Source: Cohnella sp. GbtcB17 (lineage in GTDB: Bacteria > Bacillota > Bacilli > Paenibacillales > Paenibacillaceae). From it: a stretch of 64,000 nt of DNA. The position numbers and the translations under genes are program-made. Below are positions 52,901 through 61,109 of this stretch, piece by piece. The DNA is taken from the NCBI RefSeq assembly GCF_019091135.1, contig NZ_JAGXJW010000044.1, positions 1 through 64,000 of the forward strand, read 5' to 3'. Under the pieces are notes generated by a model, which was not told the origin of the DNA, searched no databases, and worked only from the letters and a program-made list of their open reading frames with translations. Position 1 is the stretch's first letter, and each line of letters opens with the position of its first letter.

Positions 52901-53193
52901 CCTTGGCCGAGCAGCTTGATCCCGGTCTTGCCTTGAAGACTGCCCGATAAATAGTAGGTGCCCGACGGCACGTAGACGGTGTCCCCGCTGGACGCGGCGT
53001 TGATCGCGTTTTGAATGGCCGTCAAGTCGTCTGCGCTGTCGCTTCCGTTTGCACCGTAAGCGGTTACATTAACTGTCGCGGCAAAAGCGGCAGGCGCCGG
53101 AACGACCGGCGCCAGGATCGTCAATGCGCAGAACACGCCGGCGGCTTTCCGATTGAATAGGGCCGACAAACCGTTCCTTTTGGACATCTTCAC
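49996..53193 (-). CDS. secreted beta-helix protein with PKD, FN3 and PA14 domains
   Basis: The 1065-residue exported protein has a signal peptide ending AAFAA, a pectate-lyase-type beta-helix (about 40-450, starting VNVTAYGANGSDSADDLTAI), a PKD module (about 463-550, NLWDFGEG), two fibronectin III modules (about 555-740), a short Cys-containing module with four Cys (about 745-805), a third FN3 module (about 815-905) and a C-terminal PA14 module (about 910-1065, REYWTGITG). The FN3 and PKD parts are spacers and PA14 probably binds sugar. It likely attacks a pectin-like polymer outside the cell. It is divergent from the AraC-type sensor gene, its possible regulator. Confidence 0.8.
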   Translation of the reverse strand: MKMSKRNGLSALFNRKAAGVFCALTILAPVVPAPAAFAATVNVTAYGANGSDSADDLTAIQNAINAASSGDTVYVPSGTYYLSGSLQGKTGIKLLGQGRNTTILKYNGTGTGAMVSLNSTSNVEIGALTLDANNSTTLDAGIWSEPGSGHNIHDNRIKNLAKTSGFAPFGILMSASPNVTIKNNDFVNMGTGSMWGAAMRVGWGSNAPVIEGNTIANTGRGGIFVNDGVDGAIIRNNVIAGSGIFNEGLGIELHTNVNHSIVEDNQVDHWLSVVRSEYNAIRRNTVHTTDNTVKGIGLEIMSNHSVTSDNLVDGGQQVGMQQSPGTGYQLWNYNTIQNIVMWGMQLQGEGTGETEQFQYFYKNTIKDGPIGNPAAAYPGYDGNAVRIHGNSKNITFDSNTITNNGRKAIEITTAAGTDRISFVNNVITNNGGPSIDQYPSSAADLEWANNTVTGNGTNTQLTSRGFAGDAKPTANFTAPTSVQLGQPVTFTNTSSDNGSIAENLWDFGEGVPVTTVNPTYTYQKAGNYRVSLVVWDNTGRANIKEQTINVYSGPPDTTAPSAPSSLTAPFKSNVTVNLSWNASTDNVGVVGYDVYRNGTLLGSTTGATTYNVTGLTPSTTYMFTVKARDAAGNVSAASNTLSVTTDAGDTQAPTAPTGLTSTAKTDTTITLSWNASTDNMGVTGYNIYNGSTQIGSSAGAVSITLTGLSPSTAYTLTVKAKDASNNISAASNAITVTTNPLANWVNCAGENNPCNFTGTKEVRYGANGSYVYGTYTNTVLCSNNGFGVDPAPGYYKTCDVNMASSGGSGDTQAPTAPSGLTSPSKTANSVNLSWTASTDNVGVTGYDVYNGSALAGSTTGATTYTVTGLAASTTYSFTVKAKDAAGNQSAASGALSVTTSASGGTTPTGTIVREYWTGITGPTVASIPVSTTPTGTAVLTSFKGPTNWGDNYGDRIRGYIVPTVTGTYQFAIAGDNNSQLYLSKDSTAGNKVKLGEVVDWTNEEEWDRNASTQQSGSITLTAGQRYYVEVLHKEEGGGDHVAVGWKTPGASAFVVIDGAHLAPLQ

Positions 53194-53500
53194 GAATCCC
53201 TCTTTTCATCATTAGGTTGGTATGGCTCCGCTTCGCTCCGTGATGCTGGCCCGCGCTGCGGGCATTCTATTCGACGGCGCCGCACTCACCTCCTCCGTGA
53301 ATCCATCGTCGCACGGAATCGTCCGCCGTTAAACTGTACAAAGTTGGAAAAGCAAGCCCAGACGGCTATGAAATGCGTGAATAACTCTTTTCCGCAGGAA
53401 GGAGCGGCGCTCGCATTTCCTTTAAGTAACCGGTTGCAATTTAAAGCGATTCCATTTAAAAATAGAGAAGTCAACACGGCGGCGGGGGGAACAGCGAACG
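53194..53500. other. divergent intergenic region
   Basis: These 307 bases separate the beta-helix gene from the AraC-type gene. TTGCAA at about 53435 with an A/T-rich -10-like TAAAAAT 17 bases on could drive the plus-strand gene. No repeat array, terminator or small gene was recognised; a 63-codon minus-strand frame at 53286-53477 lacks a ribosome binding site. Confidence 0.4.
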
Positions 53501-55843
53501 ATGAAGGGATTCGGGTTCGGCTTTTACAAGTCCAGGCGTTATTTTCAGCGTGTCCTGTTCTCGATCATGATCGCCATGGCGCTCATCCTGACCGGGCTGT
53601 CCGCCGTCAACTCCTACGTGCTCGAGCGATCCGTCCGAAGCGTGCAGGAGGATTCCAACCTGAAGGTATTGACGCAGATTCAGTACAATTTGTCCTATAT
53701 GAACGAGATTATCGTCCGATTGTCCACCTTCGCTTACGACGACAACTTCCTGATTCCCCTCATGTATTCGGAGCCGCTCCCGCAGATGGATTATATCCGC
53801 GGGTACAACGAGATGGAGAAGCTGATGGAAAGCTCCTCCTTCCTGCACTCGATGGCCGTCTACAACGCGGGAAGCGGCGAATTGTACGGCTCGTCGAGTG
53901 AATTTCTCGTGGACGGCGGCGAGACGAAGCGAAAAATGCTGGACTGGCTGCTCCGCTCGCCCGTGCCGTTGCCGACGTCCAGGCTCATCCCCGTCAGCCT
54001 GAGCGGCGGAGACAAGGGTGCAGGCGAAGGCGGAGGCGTCGACGCGTTCGCCTTTATCGTGACGGACGCGCTGCGCGCCTATGACGGCAAAGAGTCCGCG
54101 TTGATCCTGTACGTCAAGCCGGACTGGGTGTTCGACAGTCTGCGCAGAATGAACGGTGCCGGCAGCGGCCAAGGCGCGATCTTCATCCGAACGCCGGACG
54201 GCCGTCTGCTGTCGGACGGTCATTCGGGCGACGTGTACGCGCCCAAGCCGGAAGCCGTCACTGCTCTGGTCGCGGGCGCCGATCCTAAGCAGGAAGCGCA
54301 ATCCGGCTTTGTCGTCGGCAACGCGGGAGACGGCAAGAGCATCGTCACGTTCATGCGGGGAATCGGCGACTGGACGATTTTGTACATACAACCCTATGCG
54401 CCGCTCATGAAGGAAGTCGGGGAAAATCGCGAAAAGGCGCTGCTCGTCACGGGCGCGTTTCTGTTGATTGCGGCGGCCGTCTCGATTTGGCTGTCCTTCA
54501 AGCTGTACGGTCCGATCGACGCGATGCTGCGCCGCATTCGGCCGCATCTGAGCGACGCGGCGACGGGCGGCGGCGAGAACGAGCTCGACCTGATGGGCGA
54601 CAACGTGCTGCGGCTGTCGGAAAAGCTGCGGGAGATCAGCGCGGAGCAGATCGTGGAGAAGCATTACTTGCGAACGTTTCTGTCGGACGGCGGCAGCATC
54701 CTCGAGGCGGACATGGCGCAGCTGATCGAACGCCACGGTTTGCAGCTCGATCCCAAAGGTCCCTATTGCGTCTGTGTTCTGCGCATCGACCGCTACGTCG
54801 ACTACGCGCGCGCGACGGCGCCCGCGGCCAGGAAGCTTCACGGCTTCGCCATCCTCAACATCGCGCAGGAGCAGCTGTCCGCCGCCTACCGCTGCGAGTC
54901 CGTCGACATGCCGGACGGGCAATCGGTGCTCGTCCTGTCGGGTCCCGGCGTCGATGCGGACATGGACAAGGCGCTTCCGATCGTTCGGGAGATCCAGGAT
55001 ACGATCGAGCGCTATTACGGACTGTCGCTCACCTGCGGCATCGGCGATCCCGTCCCTAGGCTGAGCCAGCTGTCCGCCGCTTACCGCCAGTCCTACCAGC
55101 TCTGCTTGTATATGTTCGCGCGCGGCTATCGATCGATCGTCCGGCCCACGGACGTGCGTGCCAACCTGTCAGGCGGACGCCGGACGCTGCCGGCCGACAT
55201 CGAGCGGCGACTGACCGAAGCGCTGAAAAAGGGCCAGATGACAAACGCCGGCGGCGAGCTCGAAAAAGCGTTTGCCTTGCTTGCCGAATTCCAGTACGAC
55301 GACATGCTCCGCGCCGTATCCGATCTCGCTTGGGCCGTCAAAAACACGGCGGCCGACATGATCAACAACCGGCTCGCCGCGCTGCCCCTCGATCCCGAGC
55401 AGATCCCGCGGATCACCGAGGGCGACCGTTCGCTCGAGGACATCTACATGTCCTTCCTGTCCGCATGCGCGCAAATTTGCGAAGCGCAGCGCACGCCCGG
55501 CACAGAGCGCTACGAATGGCTCGTCGGCACGATCAAGGCACTCATCGAGCAGAAATTCCAGGATCCGAACCTCAGCCAGCAATCGATCGCTTCCACCGTC
55601 AAGCTGACGTCCGCCTACGTAGGCAAGCTGTTCAAGGATCACTGCGGCACGACGGTCACCGAGTACATCAACGAGGTGCGGCTCGCTCACGCGCGCAGGC
55701 TGCTGCTCCAGACCGACGATACGATCGCCGAGATCATGGACCAGTGCGGCTATTCGAACCAGAGCTACTTTTTCCGCCTGTTCAAGGGCAAGTTCGGCAG
55801 CACGCCCAAGGAGTATCGCATCAAGCGGTCGCTGAGCTCGTGA
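53501..55843 (+). CDS. AraC-type transcriptional regulator with membrane sensor domain
   Basis: The 780-residue protein joins a surface sensor to a DNA-binding domain. Membrane helices lie at about 15-38 (VLFSIMIAMALILTGLSAV) and 304-326 (VTGAFLLIAAAVSIWLSF), bracketing a Cache-like extracellular domain of about 265 residues. A HAMP-like and GGDEF-shaped cytoplasmic middle follows, then an AraC HTH (about 675-775, LSQQSIASTVKLTSAYVGKL and GYSNQSYFFRLFKGKFGSTP). Such regulators sense polysaccharide products or partner lipoproteins and turn on nearby ABC genes. It lies before a lipo-oligosaccharide-type importer and after a divergent beta-helix gene, its probable targets. Confidence 0.85.
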   Translation: MKGFGFGFYKSRRYFQRVLFSIMIAMALILTGLSAVNSYVLERSVRSVQEDSNLKVLTQIQYNLSYMNEIIVRLSTFAYDDNFLIPLMYSEPLPQMDYIRGYNEMEKLMESSSFLHSMAVYNAGSGELYGSSSEFLVDGGETKRKMLDWLLRSPVPLPTSRLIPVSLSGGDKGAGEGGGVDAFAFIVTDALRAYDGKESALILYVKPDWVFDSLRRMNGAGSGQGAIFIRTPDGRLLSDGHSGDVYAPKPEAVTALVAGADPKQEAQSGFVVGNAGDGKSIVTFMRGIGDWTILYIQPYAPLMKEVGENREKALLVTGAFLLIAAAVSIWLSFKLYGPIDAMLRRIRPHLSDAATGGGENELDLMGDNVLRLSEKLREISAEQIVEKHYLRTFLSDGGSILEADMAQLIERHGLQLDPKGPYCVCVLRIDRYVDYARATAPAARKLHGFAILNIAQEQLSAAYRCESVDMPDGQSVLVLSGPGVDADMDKALPIVREIQDTIERYYGLSLTCGIGDPVPRLSQLSAAYRQSYQLCLYMFARGYRSIVRPTDVRANLSGGRRTLPADIERRLTEALKKGQMTNAGGELEKAFALLAEFQYDDMLRAVSDLAWAVKNTAADMINNRLAALPLDPEQIPRITEGDRSLEDIYMSFLSACAQICEAQRTPGTERYEWLVGTIKALIEQKFQDPNLSQQSIASTVKLTSAYVGKLFKDHCGTTVTEYINEVRLAHARRLLLQTDDTIAEIMDQCGYSNQSYFFRLFKGKFGSTPKEYRIKRSLSS

Positions 55844-55880
55844 GTGACAGCGGTCGCACCAAGACAAGCCGAGTCTTGTC

Positions 55881-56010
55881 ATAACGATGTGCGGTCGTAT
55901 TATTTGGCGGATCGGCGATCAGACTGGCTGGATAGCGATGTGCGGCACTGTTATTCGGTGGACTGGCGATCGGATCGGCCGGATAGCGAAGTATCGCATT
56001 CTTACTTGCC
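55881..56010. repeat. short 51-bp tandem repeat array D
   Basis: About two and a half units: CGATGTGCGG begins at 55885 and 55936 and a degenerate third copy at 55987, again a 51-base period. The first two units share roughly three quarters of their bases (TTATT, GGCGATC, GGATAG). A matching hairpin is not clear here, so membership in the family rests on the period and the GCGATG element. No gene lies in 55844-56225. Confidence 0.6.
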
Positions 56011-56011
56011 T

Positions 56012-56042
56012 GAACGAAGCCGGCCCGGCTTCGTTCTTTTTG
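56012..56042 (+). terminator. terminator after array D
   Basis: GAACGAAGCC and GGCTTCGTTC form a ten-pair stem around five bases, followed by six T. It ends the transcript of the AraC-type gene and array D. Confidence 0.85.
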
Positions 56043-56225
56043 CGTTCTTTCCCGTTATCTCCGTTCCCCCGCGCGCCCGCGCCTCATTTTGGCTCCCTTT
56101 TCTCAAAAAACATATGAATTCGCATTTAATACACGCCCGCCGGACAGTTATTCGAACATCGAATCGTATCTCCTATGCGTGGCCCGTGGCATGATGGGTT
56201 CATATCCAAGCTGGAGGTGATCCCC

Positions 56226-57218
56226 ATGGCCAAGACTCAACCCGTCAAGCTAAGCGCCGCGGATTCCCTCGTTCCGGGCGATTCGCAGGCAAAGCGAACC
56301 GGCTGGATCCGCAACGAGATCCGGCTGCTGCGCAAAAACCGGGAACTGCTCATCCTCGCGCTGCCCGGCATTCTGTTCAAGCTCGTCATCGCCTACCTGC
56401 CGATGATCGGCCTCATACTGGCGTTCAAAAACTTCAGATATGACCGCGGCATCTTCGGAAGCGAGTGGGTAGGATTCCGCAACTTCGAGTTTTTATTCAA
56501 GGCGGAGGACGCGTACCGGATCATTCGAAATACGCTGCTGTACAATTTCGCCTACATCATTACGGGAACGATCGCGGCGCTGCTGCTGGCGCTGCTGCTG
56601 AACGAGCTGTCCGGACGGTTGATGAAAATCTACCAGACCGTGTTGTTCCTCCCGTTCTTCCTCTCGATGGTGCTCGTCGGCTACATCGGCAACGCGTTTC
56701 TTGACTTTGAGAACGGCTTCGCGAACAAGGTGCTCGCCTTCCTCGGACTGCCCGAGCACAACTGGTATTTGGAGACGGCGCCCTGGATCTACATCCTGCC
56801 GCTAATCGCACTCTGGAAAGGCGTCGGCTTCTTGACGCTCGTCTACTACGCCGGGATGACAGGCATCAGCACGGAGTATTACGAAGCCGCCAAGCTCGAC
56901 GGCGCGACCCGCATTCAGATGATGACGCGGATCACGCTCCCGCTGCTCAAGCCGCTCGTCATCATTCTGTTCATCCTCGGACTCGGCAACATTTTCCGCG
57001 GCGACTTCGGACTCCACTACTTCATCCCTAACAACGTCGGACCGAACTTCCCGACGACCGACATCATCGACACGTACGTGTACCGCGCGCTCACGAAGCT
57101 CGGCGACATCAACTCCGCAGCAGCCGTCGGATTCCTGCAGTCGTTCGTCGGCCTCGTCACCGTCGTGTCCGCCAACTATATCGTCCGCCGCATCGACCGC
57201 GACAACGCGCTTTTCTAA
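56226..57218 (+). CDS. ABC transporter permease (LplB type)
   Basis: This 330-residue membrane protein has six helices and the EAA loop YYEAAKLDGATRIQMMTRIT. It belongs to the LplB/PelB family of carbohydrate permeases typical of Paenibacillaceae. The ATG at 56226 follows GGAGGTGAT, and the 17 codons upstream in frame are not used. The first of three genes for an importer whose ATPase is not encoded here. Confidence 0.87.
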   Translation: MAKTQPVKLSAADSLVPGDSQAKRTGWIRNEIRLLRKNRELLILALPGILFKLVIAYLPMIGLILAFKNFRYDRGIFGSEWVGFRNFEFLFKAEDAYRIIRNTLLYNFAYIITGTIAALLLALLLNELSGRLMKIYQTVLFLPFFLSMVLVGYIGNAFLDFENGFANKVLAFLGLPEHNWYLETAPWIYILPLIALWKGVGFLTLVYYAGMTGISTEYYEAAKLDGATRIQMMTRITLPLLKPLVIILFILGLGNIFRGDFGLHYFIPNNVGPNFPTTDIIDTYVYRALTKLGDINSAAAVGFLQSFVGLVTVVSANYIVRRIDRDNALF

Positions 57219-57236
57219 TCCGGAGGCGAATCCGCT

Positions 57237-58115
57237 ATGACCGTCAAATCGAACAATTGGTTTATCAACGCGTTTTTTATCGTCGTCTGCCTGCTGATCG
57301 TCGCGCCGTTCATCCTTGTCGTCTCCATCTCGCTCTCCTCGGAAGACAGCCTGTTCGAGTACGGCTACCAGTTCGTCCCTCGGGTATGGAGCGGTGAAGC
57401 TTACCGGATCGTCTTCGAAAAACCGGATACGATTCTGCGCGGCTACGGCGTCACGATCATGATCACGATCATCGGCACGTTCTTGTCGCTACTGCTCACG
57501 GCGCTCATGGCGTACCCGATCTCGCGGCGCGATTTCAGGTACAATCGGCCGCTTACGTTTTACGTATTTTTCACAATGCTGTTCAACGGCGGCCTGATTC
57601 CGTTCTACATCTTAATGACGCAGTACCTGCACTTGAAAAACTCGCTCGCCGCGCTCATCATCCCCGCGCTCATGAGCCCGTTCAACATTATGATCATGAA
57701 AGGCTTCCTGGACAAGATCTCGCCGGAGATCGTCGAATCGGCCAAGATCGACGGGGCGCGCGAATTCCGGATCTTTTTCCGGATCATCCTCCCGCTCTCG
57801 ACGCCGGCGCTTGCGACGCTCGGCTTGTTCATCGCCTTCGGCTATTGGAACGAATGGTACAACGCGCTGCTGTTCATCGACAACGACAAATATATTCCGC
57901 TCCAGCTGCTCCTCGTCCGCATCCTGTCGCAGGCCGAATTTCTCGCGAATTCGCCGATGGCCCAGGTGTCCGACAAGCTCCAATTTGCGCAGTTCCCGAC
58001 GCTGTCCGTCCGGATGGCGATGGCGATCGTCGCCAGCGGACCGATGCTGCTCGTCTTCCCCTTTTTCCAGAAGTACTTCGTCAAGGGCATCACGGTCGGC
58101 TCGCTCAAGGGCTGA
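57237..58115 (+). CDS. carbohydrate ABC transporter permease (YtcP type)
   Basis: The 292-residue permease has six membrane helices, starting NAFFIVVCLLIVAPFILVV, and the EAA loop IVESAKIDGAREFRIFFRII. It pairs with the LplB-type permease 18 bases upstream. CGGAGG precedes the start. Such pairs import oligosaccharides such as galacturonides, consistent with the pectin-lyase-like enzymes nearby. Confidence 0.87.
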   Translation: MTVKSNNWFINAFFIVVCLLIVAPFILVVSISLSSEDSLFEYGYQFVPRVWSGEAYRIVFEKPDTILRGYGVTIMITIIGTFLSLLLTALMAYPISRRDFRYNRPLTFYVFFTMLFNGGLIPFYILMTQYLHLKNSLAALIIPALMSPFNIMIMKGFLDKISPEIVESAKIDGAREFRIFFRIILPLSTPALATLGLFIAFGYWNEWYNALLFIDNDKYIPLQLLLVRILSQAEFLANSPMAQVSDKLQFAQFPTLSVRMAMAIVASGPMLLVFPFFQKYFVKGITVGSLKG

Positions 58116-58246
58116 AGTCGGCACGATCGCATATAGGGCTGCCGCCGCATTCTAGGGAGGTGATCGGCATTCGGCGCGGCAGCAGGTCAGGCACGGACAT
58201 ACGGCGTATTAAATAATAACGGTCCATCCAATGGAGGGTTCAACAG

Positions 58247-59818
58247 ATGAGAAAAGGAAAACGGATTCCGCAATATATGCTGCTGCTCTCGATGGCCGCG
58301 CTGGCGGCTTGCAGCGATAACAACGGCTCGAATTCGGCCAGCCCGAGCGCGGCGGCAACCGACGGCGCCTCGGCGACGGCAAGCGCCTCCGGCAGCGCGT
58401 CCGCAAGTGCCGAGGCGACGCAGGCGGAGCTGCCCGAGGCCAAGCTCACGTTCATTTATCCCGTAGCCGCCAACCCTGGCCCCGACCAGAAGCTGGTCAA
58501 CGACGAGATCAACAAGTATTTGAAGGATAAAATCAACGCGACCGTCGATCTGAAGCCGTTGACCTTCGACGAGTACGAGCCAAAGCTGAACGCGATGCTC
58601 GCCGCCGGCGAAGCGTTCGATATCGCCTGGAGCTCCAAGGGCTGGCTCGGCAACTATCAGCCGTATATCGACAAAGGCGCCTACCTCGAGCTGCCGGACG
58701 ACATGATCGCCAAGTATGCGCCTGAAGCGCGCGCCAACATTCCCGACAAGTTCTGGCCGGACATGAAGGCCGCCGACGGCAAGGTGTACGGCTTCCCGAT
58801 CTACCAGATAGCGGCCAAGCAAAAGAGCCTGATTATCCAGAAGCGCTTCGTCGATAAATACAACCTTGACGTGAGTACAATCCACTCGTACAAGGACATC
58901 GAACCGTTTCTGAAGACGCTCAAGGACAACGAAAAGGGCATCGTCCCGCTCGGCCTCGCGCAAAACTCCAACGGCCTGTTCGTCGATCCGAACGCCGTGG
59001 CGCCGGACGGCGTAGCCGTCGGCTACAAAAAGGACGATTCGACTTACGCCATGATCGGCAAGATCGATTCGCTCGAAGCCAAAAAGGAATTCTACCAAAC
59101 GATACATGGCTGGTACCAGGCCGGCTACATTAACAAGGACGCGCCCGTGCTGCAGAACATCAATGACCTGAAGGGCAAAGGCAATGTCGCCGTATCGCTC
59201 GAATTCACGTCCAAGCCGGGCGGCGAGATCGGCGAAAAAGCGATCAACGGCGGCAACGACGTCGTCTATGTCCCGATCTCGGACAGCTACTTCACCGGCA
59301 TCGCGAGCGCCATGCACGTTATCAACAAAAACTCCAAAAATCCCGAGCGCGCGCTCATGCTGATCAACCTGCTCAATACCGACAAGTACCTGTACAACCT
59401 GATCTGCAACGGGATCGAAGGCAAGCACTACACGAAGACGGACGACAAATTCATCGCGCCGATCGAAGGCTCCGGCTACGCGCCCAACGGCGACTGGGTG
59501 TTCGGCAACCAGTTTAACGCATACCTCAAGCCCGGCATGGACCCTGACACCTGGGAGAAGACGATCCAGCTGAACGACAGCGCCGTCGTGCCTGTCAGCA
59601 ACGGCTTCTCGATCAACGAAGAGAAGATCAAGGCCGAAGGCGCCAACCTGAACGCCGTAGGCAACGAATATTCGACCGCCCTCGAGACCGGCGCCGTCGA
59701 TCCGGCCAAGATGCTGCCCGAGTTCGAGAACAAACTCAAAGCCTCCGGCCTCGAAAAGTACGAAACCGAAGTCGCCGCGCAGTGGGACGCGTTCTTGAAG
59801 GGGAAGGGTCTCAGATAA
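58247..59818 (+). CDS. extracellular solute-binding lipoprotein (LipO-like)
   Basis: The 523-residue protein starts with a lipoprotein signal (MRKGKR, LLLSMAALAAC lipobox) and a long Ser/Ala/Gly linker of about 35 residues that probably spans the wall. The binding domain follows (KLTFIYPVAANPGPDQKLVN), with the DUF3502-like C-terminal part of the LipO/LplA family. It delivers an oligosaccharide to the two permeases upstream. GGAGG lies before the ATG. A hairpin without a T tract follows at 59882-59906. Confidence 0.87.
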   Translation: MRKGKRIPQYMLLLSMAALAACSDNNGSNSASPSAAATDGASATASASGSASASAEATQAELPEAKLTFIYPVAANPGPDQKLVNDEINKYLKDKINATVDLKPLTFDEYEPKLNAMLAAGEAFDIAWSSKGWLGNYQPYIDKGAYLELPDDMIAKYAPEARANIPDKFWPDMKAADGKVYGFPIYQIAAKQKSLIIQKRFVDKYNLDVSTIHSYKDIEPFLKTLKDNEKGIVPLGLAQNSNGLFVDPNAVAPDGVAVGYKKDDSTYAMIGKIDSLEAKKEFYQTIHGWYQAGYINKDAPVLQNINDLKGKGNVAVSLEFTSKPGGEIGEKAINGGNDVVYVPISDSYFTGIASAMHVINKNSKNPERALMLINLLNTDKYLYNLICNGIEGKHYTKTDDKFIAPIEGSGYAPNGDWVFGNQFNAYLKPGMDPDTWEKTIQLNDSAVVPVSNGFSINEEKIKAEGANLNAVGNEYSTALETGAVDPAKMLPEFENKLKASGLEKYETEVAAQWDAFLKGKGLR

Positions 59819-59881
59819 CGGCAAGATGCCGGCAGCAACGGCAATAGAAATCGAAAGATCACATGCAAAACGATTCGCGGG

Positions 59882-59906
59882 AGCGGCCGTCCGGAGGACG
59901 GTCGCT
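59882..59906 (+). other. stable hairpin after the binding-protein gene
   Basis: GCGGCCGTCC pairs with GGACGGTCGC (one G-T pair) around three bases. The lack of a T tract makes it a weak terminator or an mRNA 3'-end stabiliser. It lies before array B. Confidence 0.5.
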
Positions 59907-59949
59907 TCGCGTTCTGCCGCATTTAGCTCCTTGTGGCCGACGCTCCGCC

Positions 59950-60230
59950 CGTTGCCTTCTGATGAGAAGGCGTTCGTCTTTCTCTCGGCCTTGCCAGCCC
60001 CATTGCCTTCTGATAAGAAGGCGTTCGTCTTTCTCTCGGCCTTGCCAGCCCCATCGCCTTCTGATGAGAAGGCGATCAGTGTTCTCTTAGCCATGTGTCC
60101 TCCATCGCCTTTTAATAGGAAGGCAATCGGTCATTACGCGGACTTGCTACTATCATCGCATTCTATTTGGTAGGCGATCAGCATCTTCGCGGCCATGAAT
60201 CATCCGTCGCCTGCTAATGAGAAGGCGAAG
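59950..60230. repeat. 51-bp tandem repeat array B
   Basis: Six units recur exactly every 51 bases; the G of GCCTTCTGAT or its variant falls at 59954, 60005, 60056, 60107, 60158 and 60209. The first three units carry a hairpin GCCTTCT with AGAAGGC around GATG or GATA; later ones are degenerate but mostly pair, one through G-T pairs. The unit aligns with array C (CAT-GCCT, AGGCG-TC, TTCTC, GCCT, CAGC-CC). It separates the binding-protein gene from the convergent nuclease gene. Confidence 0.85.
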
Positions 60231-60241
60231 AAGCCAGAGTA

Positions 60242-60925
60242 TCAGTTAATCTTTTGCGTTTTTGGCAACACCAAATAACTCATTGTTTTCCCTTGTGGGG
60301 AACGGTTTGACTTTAAGTAACCTTTGGATTCCAGGGACTGCAGGCTGCCGCTTGCTTGTAGAAACCCGATCTTCAGCGCAGCCATTACTTCAACTGGCTT
60401 TATTTCACTGATGTGCCTTCCGATCCAATGCAGGATAGCTCTCTCATACAATGTGAGCTGACTCACTCCCGATCCCCCTCCATATCCCCACACAGATAGT
60501 GCCGCTAACAGCGTCTGTTGACAGCGCTTCGGCTTTTCCAACAAATCGTCTCTTGAGAAACGAAGCATGTGCCAACCGTCCATGAGCAAGTGATTTTGTC
60601 TCTCCAGGTTATCGCCGAATCTAAAACGGCTTACGTCGCGAAGATGCGTACCATACGCGTCGGCTTCCAGAATCAGACCCCGATGCAACCCGAAAGGCAT
60701 GTAGGCGAAGTCGACGAATCGTTGACCGTCCTTAAAGTCCGACACTTCCCACTCCGGATGAAGATGATCGAAGCTCCCAAGCGCCGGCCACCAATGTTTC
60801 TCGAGCAATAATCGCTCATTGTACGTGTCCATTTCCATCAAACGCCTTTTTCTTTCCCCCTGGCTATGGCGTATCACGCGAGACATCCATTCATCGTAGG
60901 CTTTTTGAAATAACACGTCCGACAT
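60242..60925 (-). CDS. Vsr/DUF559-like endonuclease with winged-helix domain
   Basis: No clear match is recalled for this 227-residue protein. Residues about 60-145 look like the very-short-patch-repair/DUF559 nuclease fold: VDFAYMPFGL, then ILEADAYGTHLRD, a DNLERQNHLLMDGW helix and MLRFSRDDLLEKP. The Asp, Glu and His are placed like the metal and catalytic residues. Residues about 155-225 form a winged helix (IKPVEVMAALKIGFLQASGSLQSLESKGYL). Base composition is close to 50% GC against about 60% around it, suggesting transfer. It lies between arrays B and C of the 51-bp repeat and has its own promoter and a leader hairpin. It may cut or bind DNA at or near the repeats, which is inference. Confidence 0.6.
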   Translation of the reverse strand: MSDVLFQKAYDEWMSRVIRHSQGERKRRLMEMDTYNERLLLEKHWWPALGSFDHLHPEWEVSDFKDGQRFVDFAYMPFGLHRGLILEADAYGTHLRDVSRFRFGDNLERQNHLLMDGWHMLRFSRDDLLEKPKRCQQTLLAALSVWGYGGGSGVSQLTLYERAILHWIGRHISEIKPVEVMAALKIGFLQASGSLQSLESKGYLKSNRSPQGKTMSYLVLPKTQKIN

Positions 60926-60947
60926 TTAAACTACCCCCTAAGAAAAA

Positions 60948-60990
60948 TAAAAAAGGCCGCTCCTCCGAACTGATTCGGATAGAACGGCCT
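60948..60990 (-). terminator. terminator hairpin in the leader of the nuclease gene
   Basis: On the minus strand AGGCCG pairs with CGGCCT, an inner CCGAA pairs with TTCGG around four bases, and six T follow. It lies between the nuclease promoter and its start codon. It is thus either an attenuator or the end of a short RNA of about 60 bases, and also could end transcripts from array C. Confidence 0.65.
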
Positions 60991-61018
60991 GTGCTTCAGG
61001 CAGCGGTTATATACTGTT

Positions 61019-61047
61019 ATCATATTTAAAATTGTAAAGTTTTGCAA
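61019..61047 (-). promoter_or_regulatory. promoter before the nuclease gene
   Basis: On the minus strand TTGCAA (61047-61042) and TATGAT (61024-61019) are 17 bases apart in an AT-rich stretch. The transcript would begin near 61012 and pass the hairpin at 60948-60990. Confidence 0.5.
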
Positions 61048-61109
61048 GGCTATTTTTCGACGGCTTTACGGTTGAGTGCAAGAGAGCAAATTTCAGGCAT
61101 CAATTCATA

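Noticed and set aside
53286-53477. 63-codon minus-strand frame between the divergent genes
   Set aside because: No ribosome binding site and no recognisable protein features; it overlaps the likely promoter of the AraC-type gene.
56150-56164. ATTCG-N5-CGAAT as an AraC operator before the second importer
   Set aside because: Only five-base arms, no second copy, and AraC sites are usually direct repeats.
55844-56194. A 116-codon frame after the AraC-type gene
   Set aside because: It is repeat array D read as protein, crosses a terminator and has no ribosome binding site.
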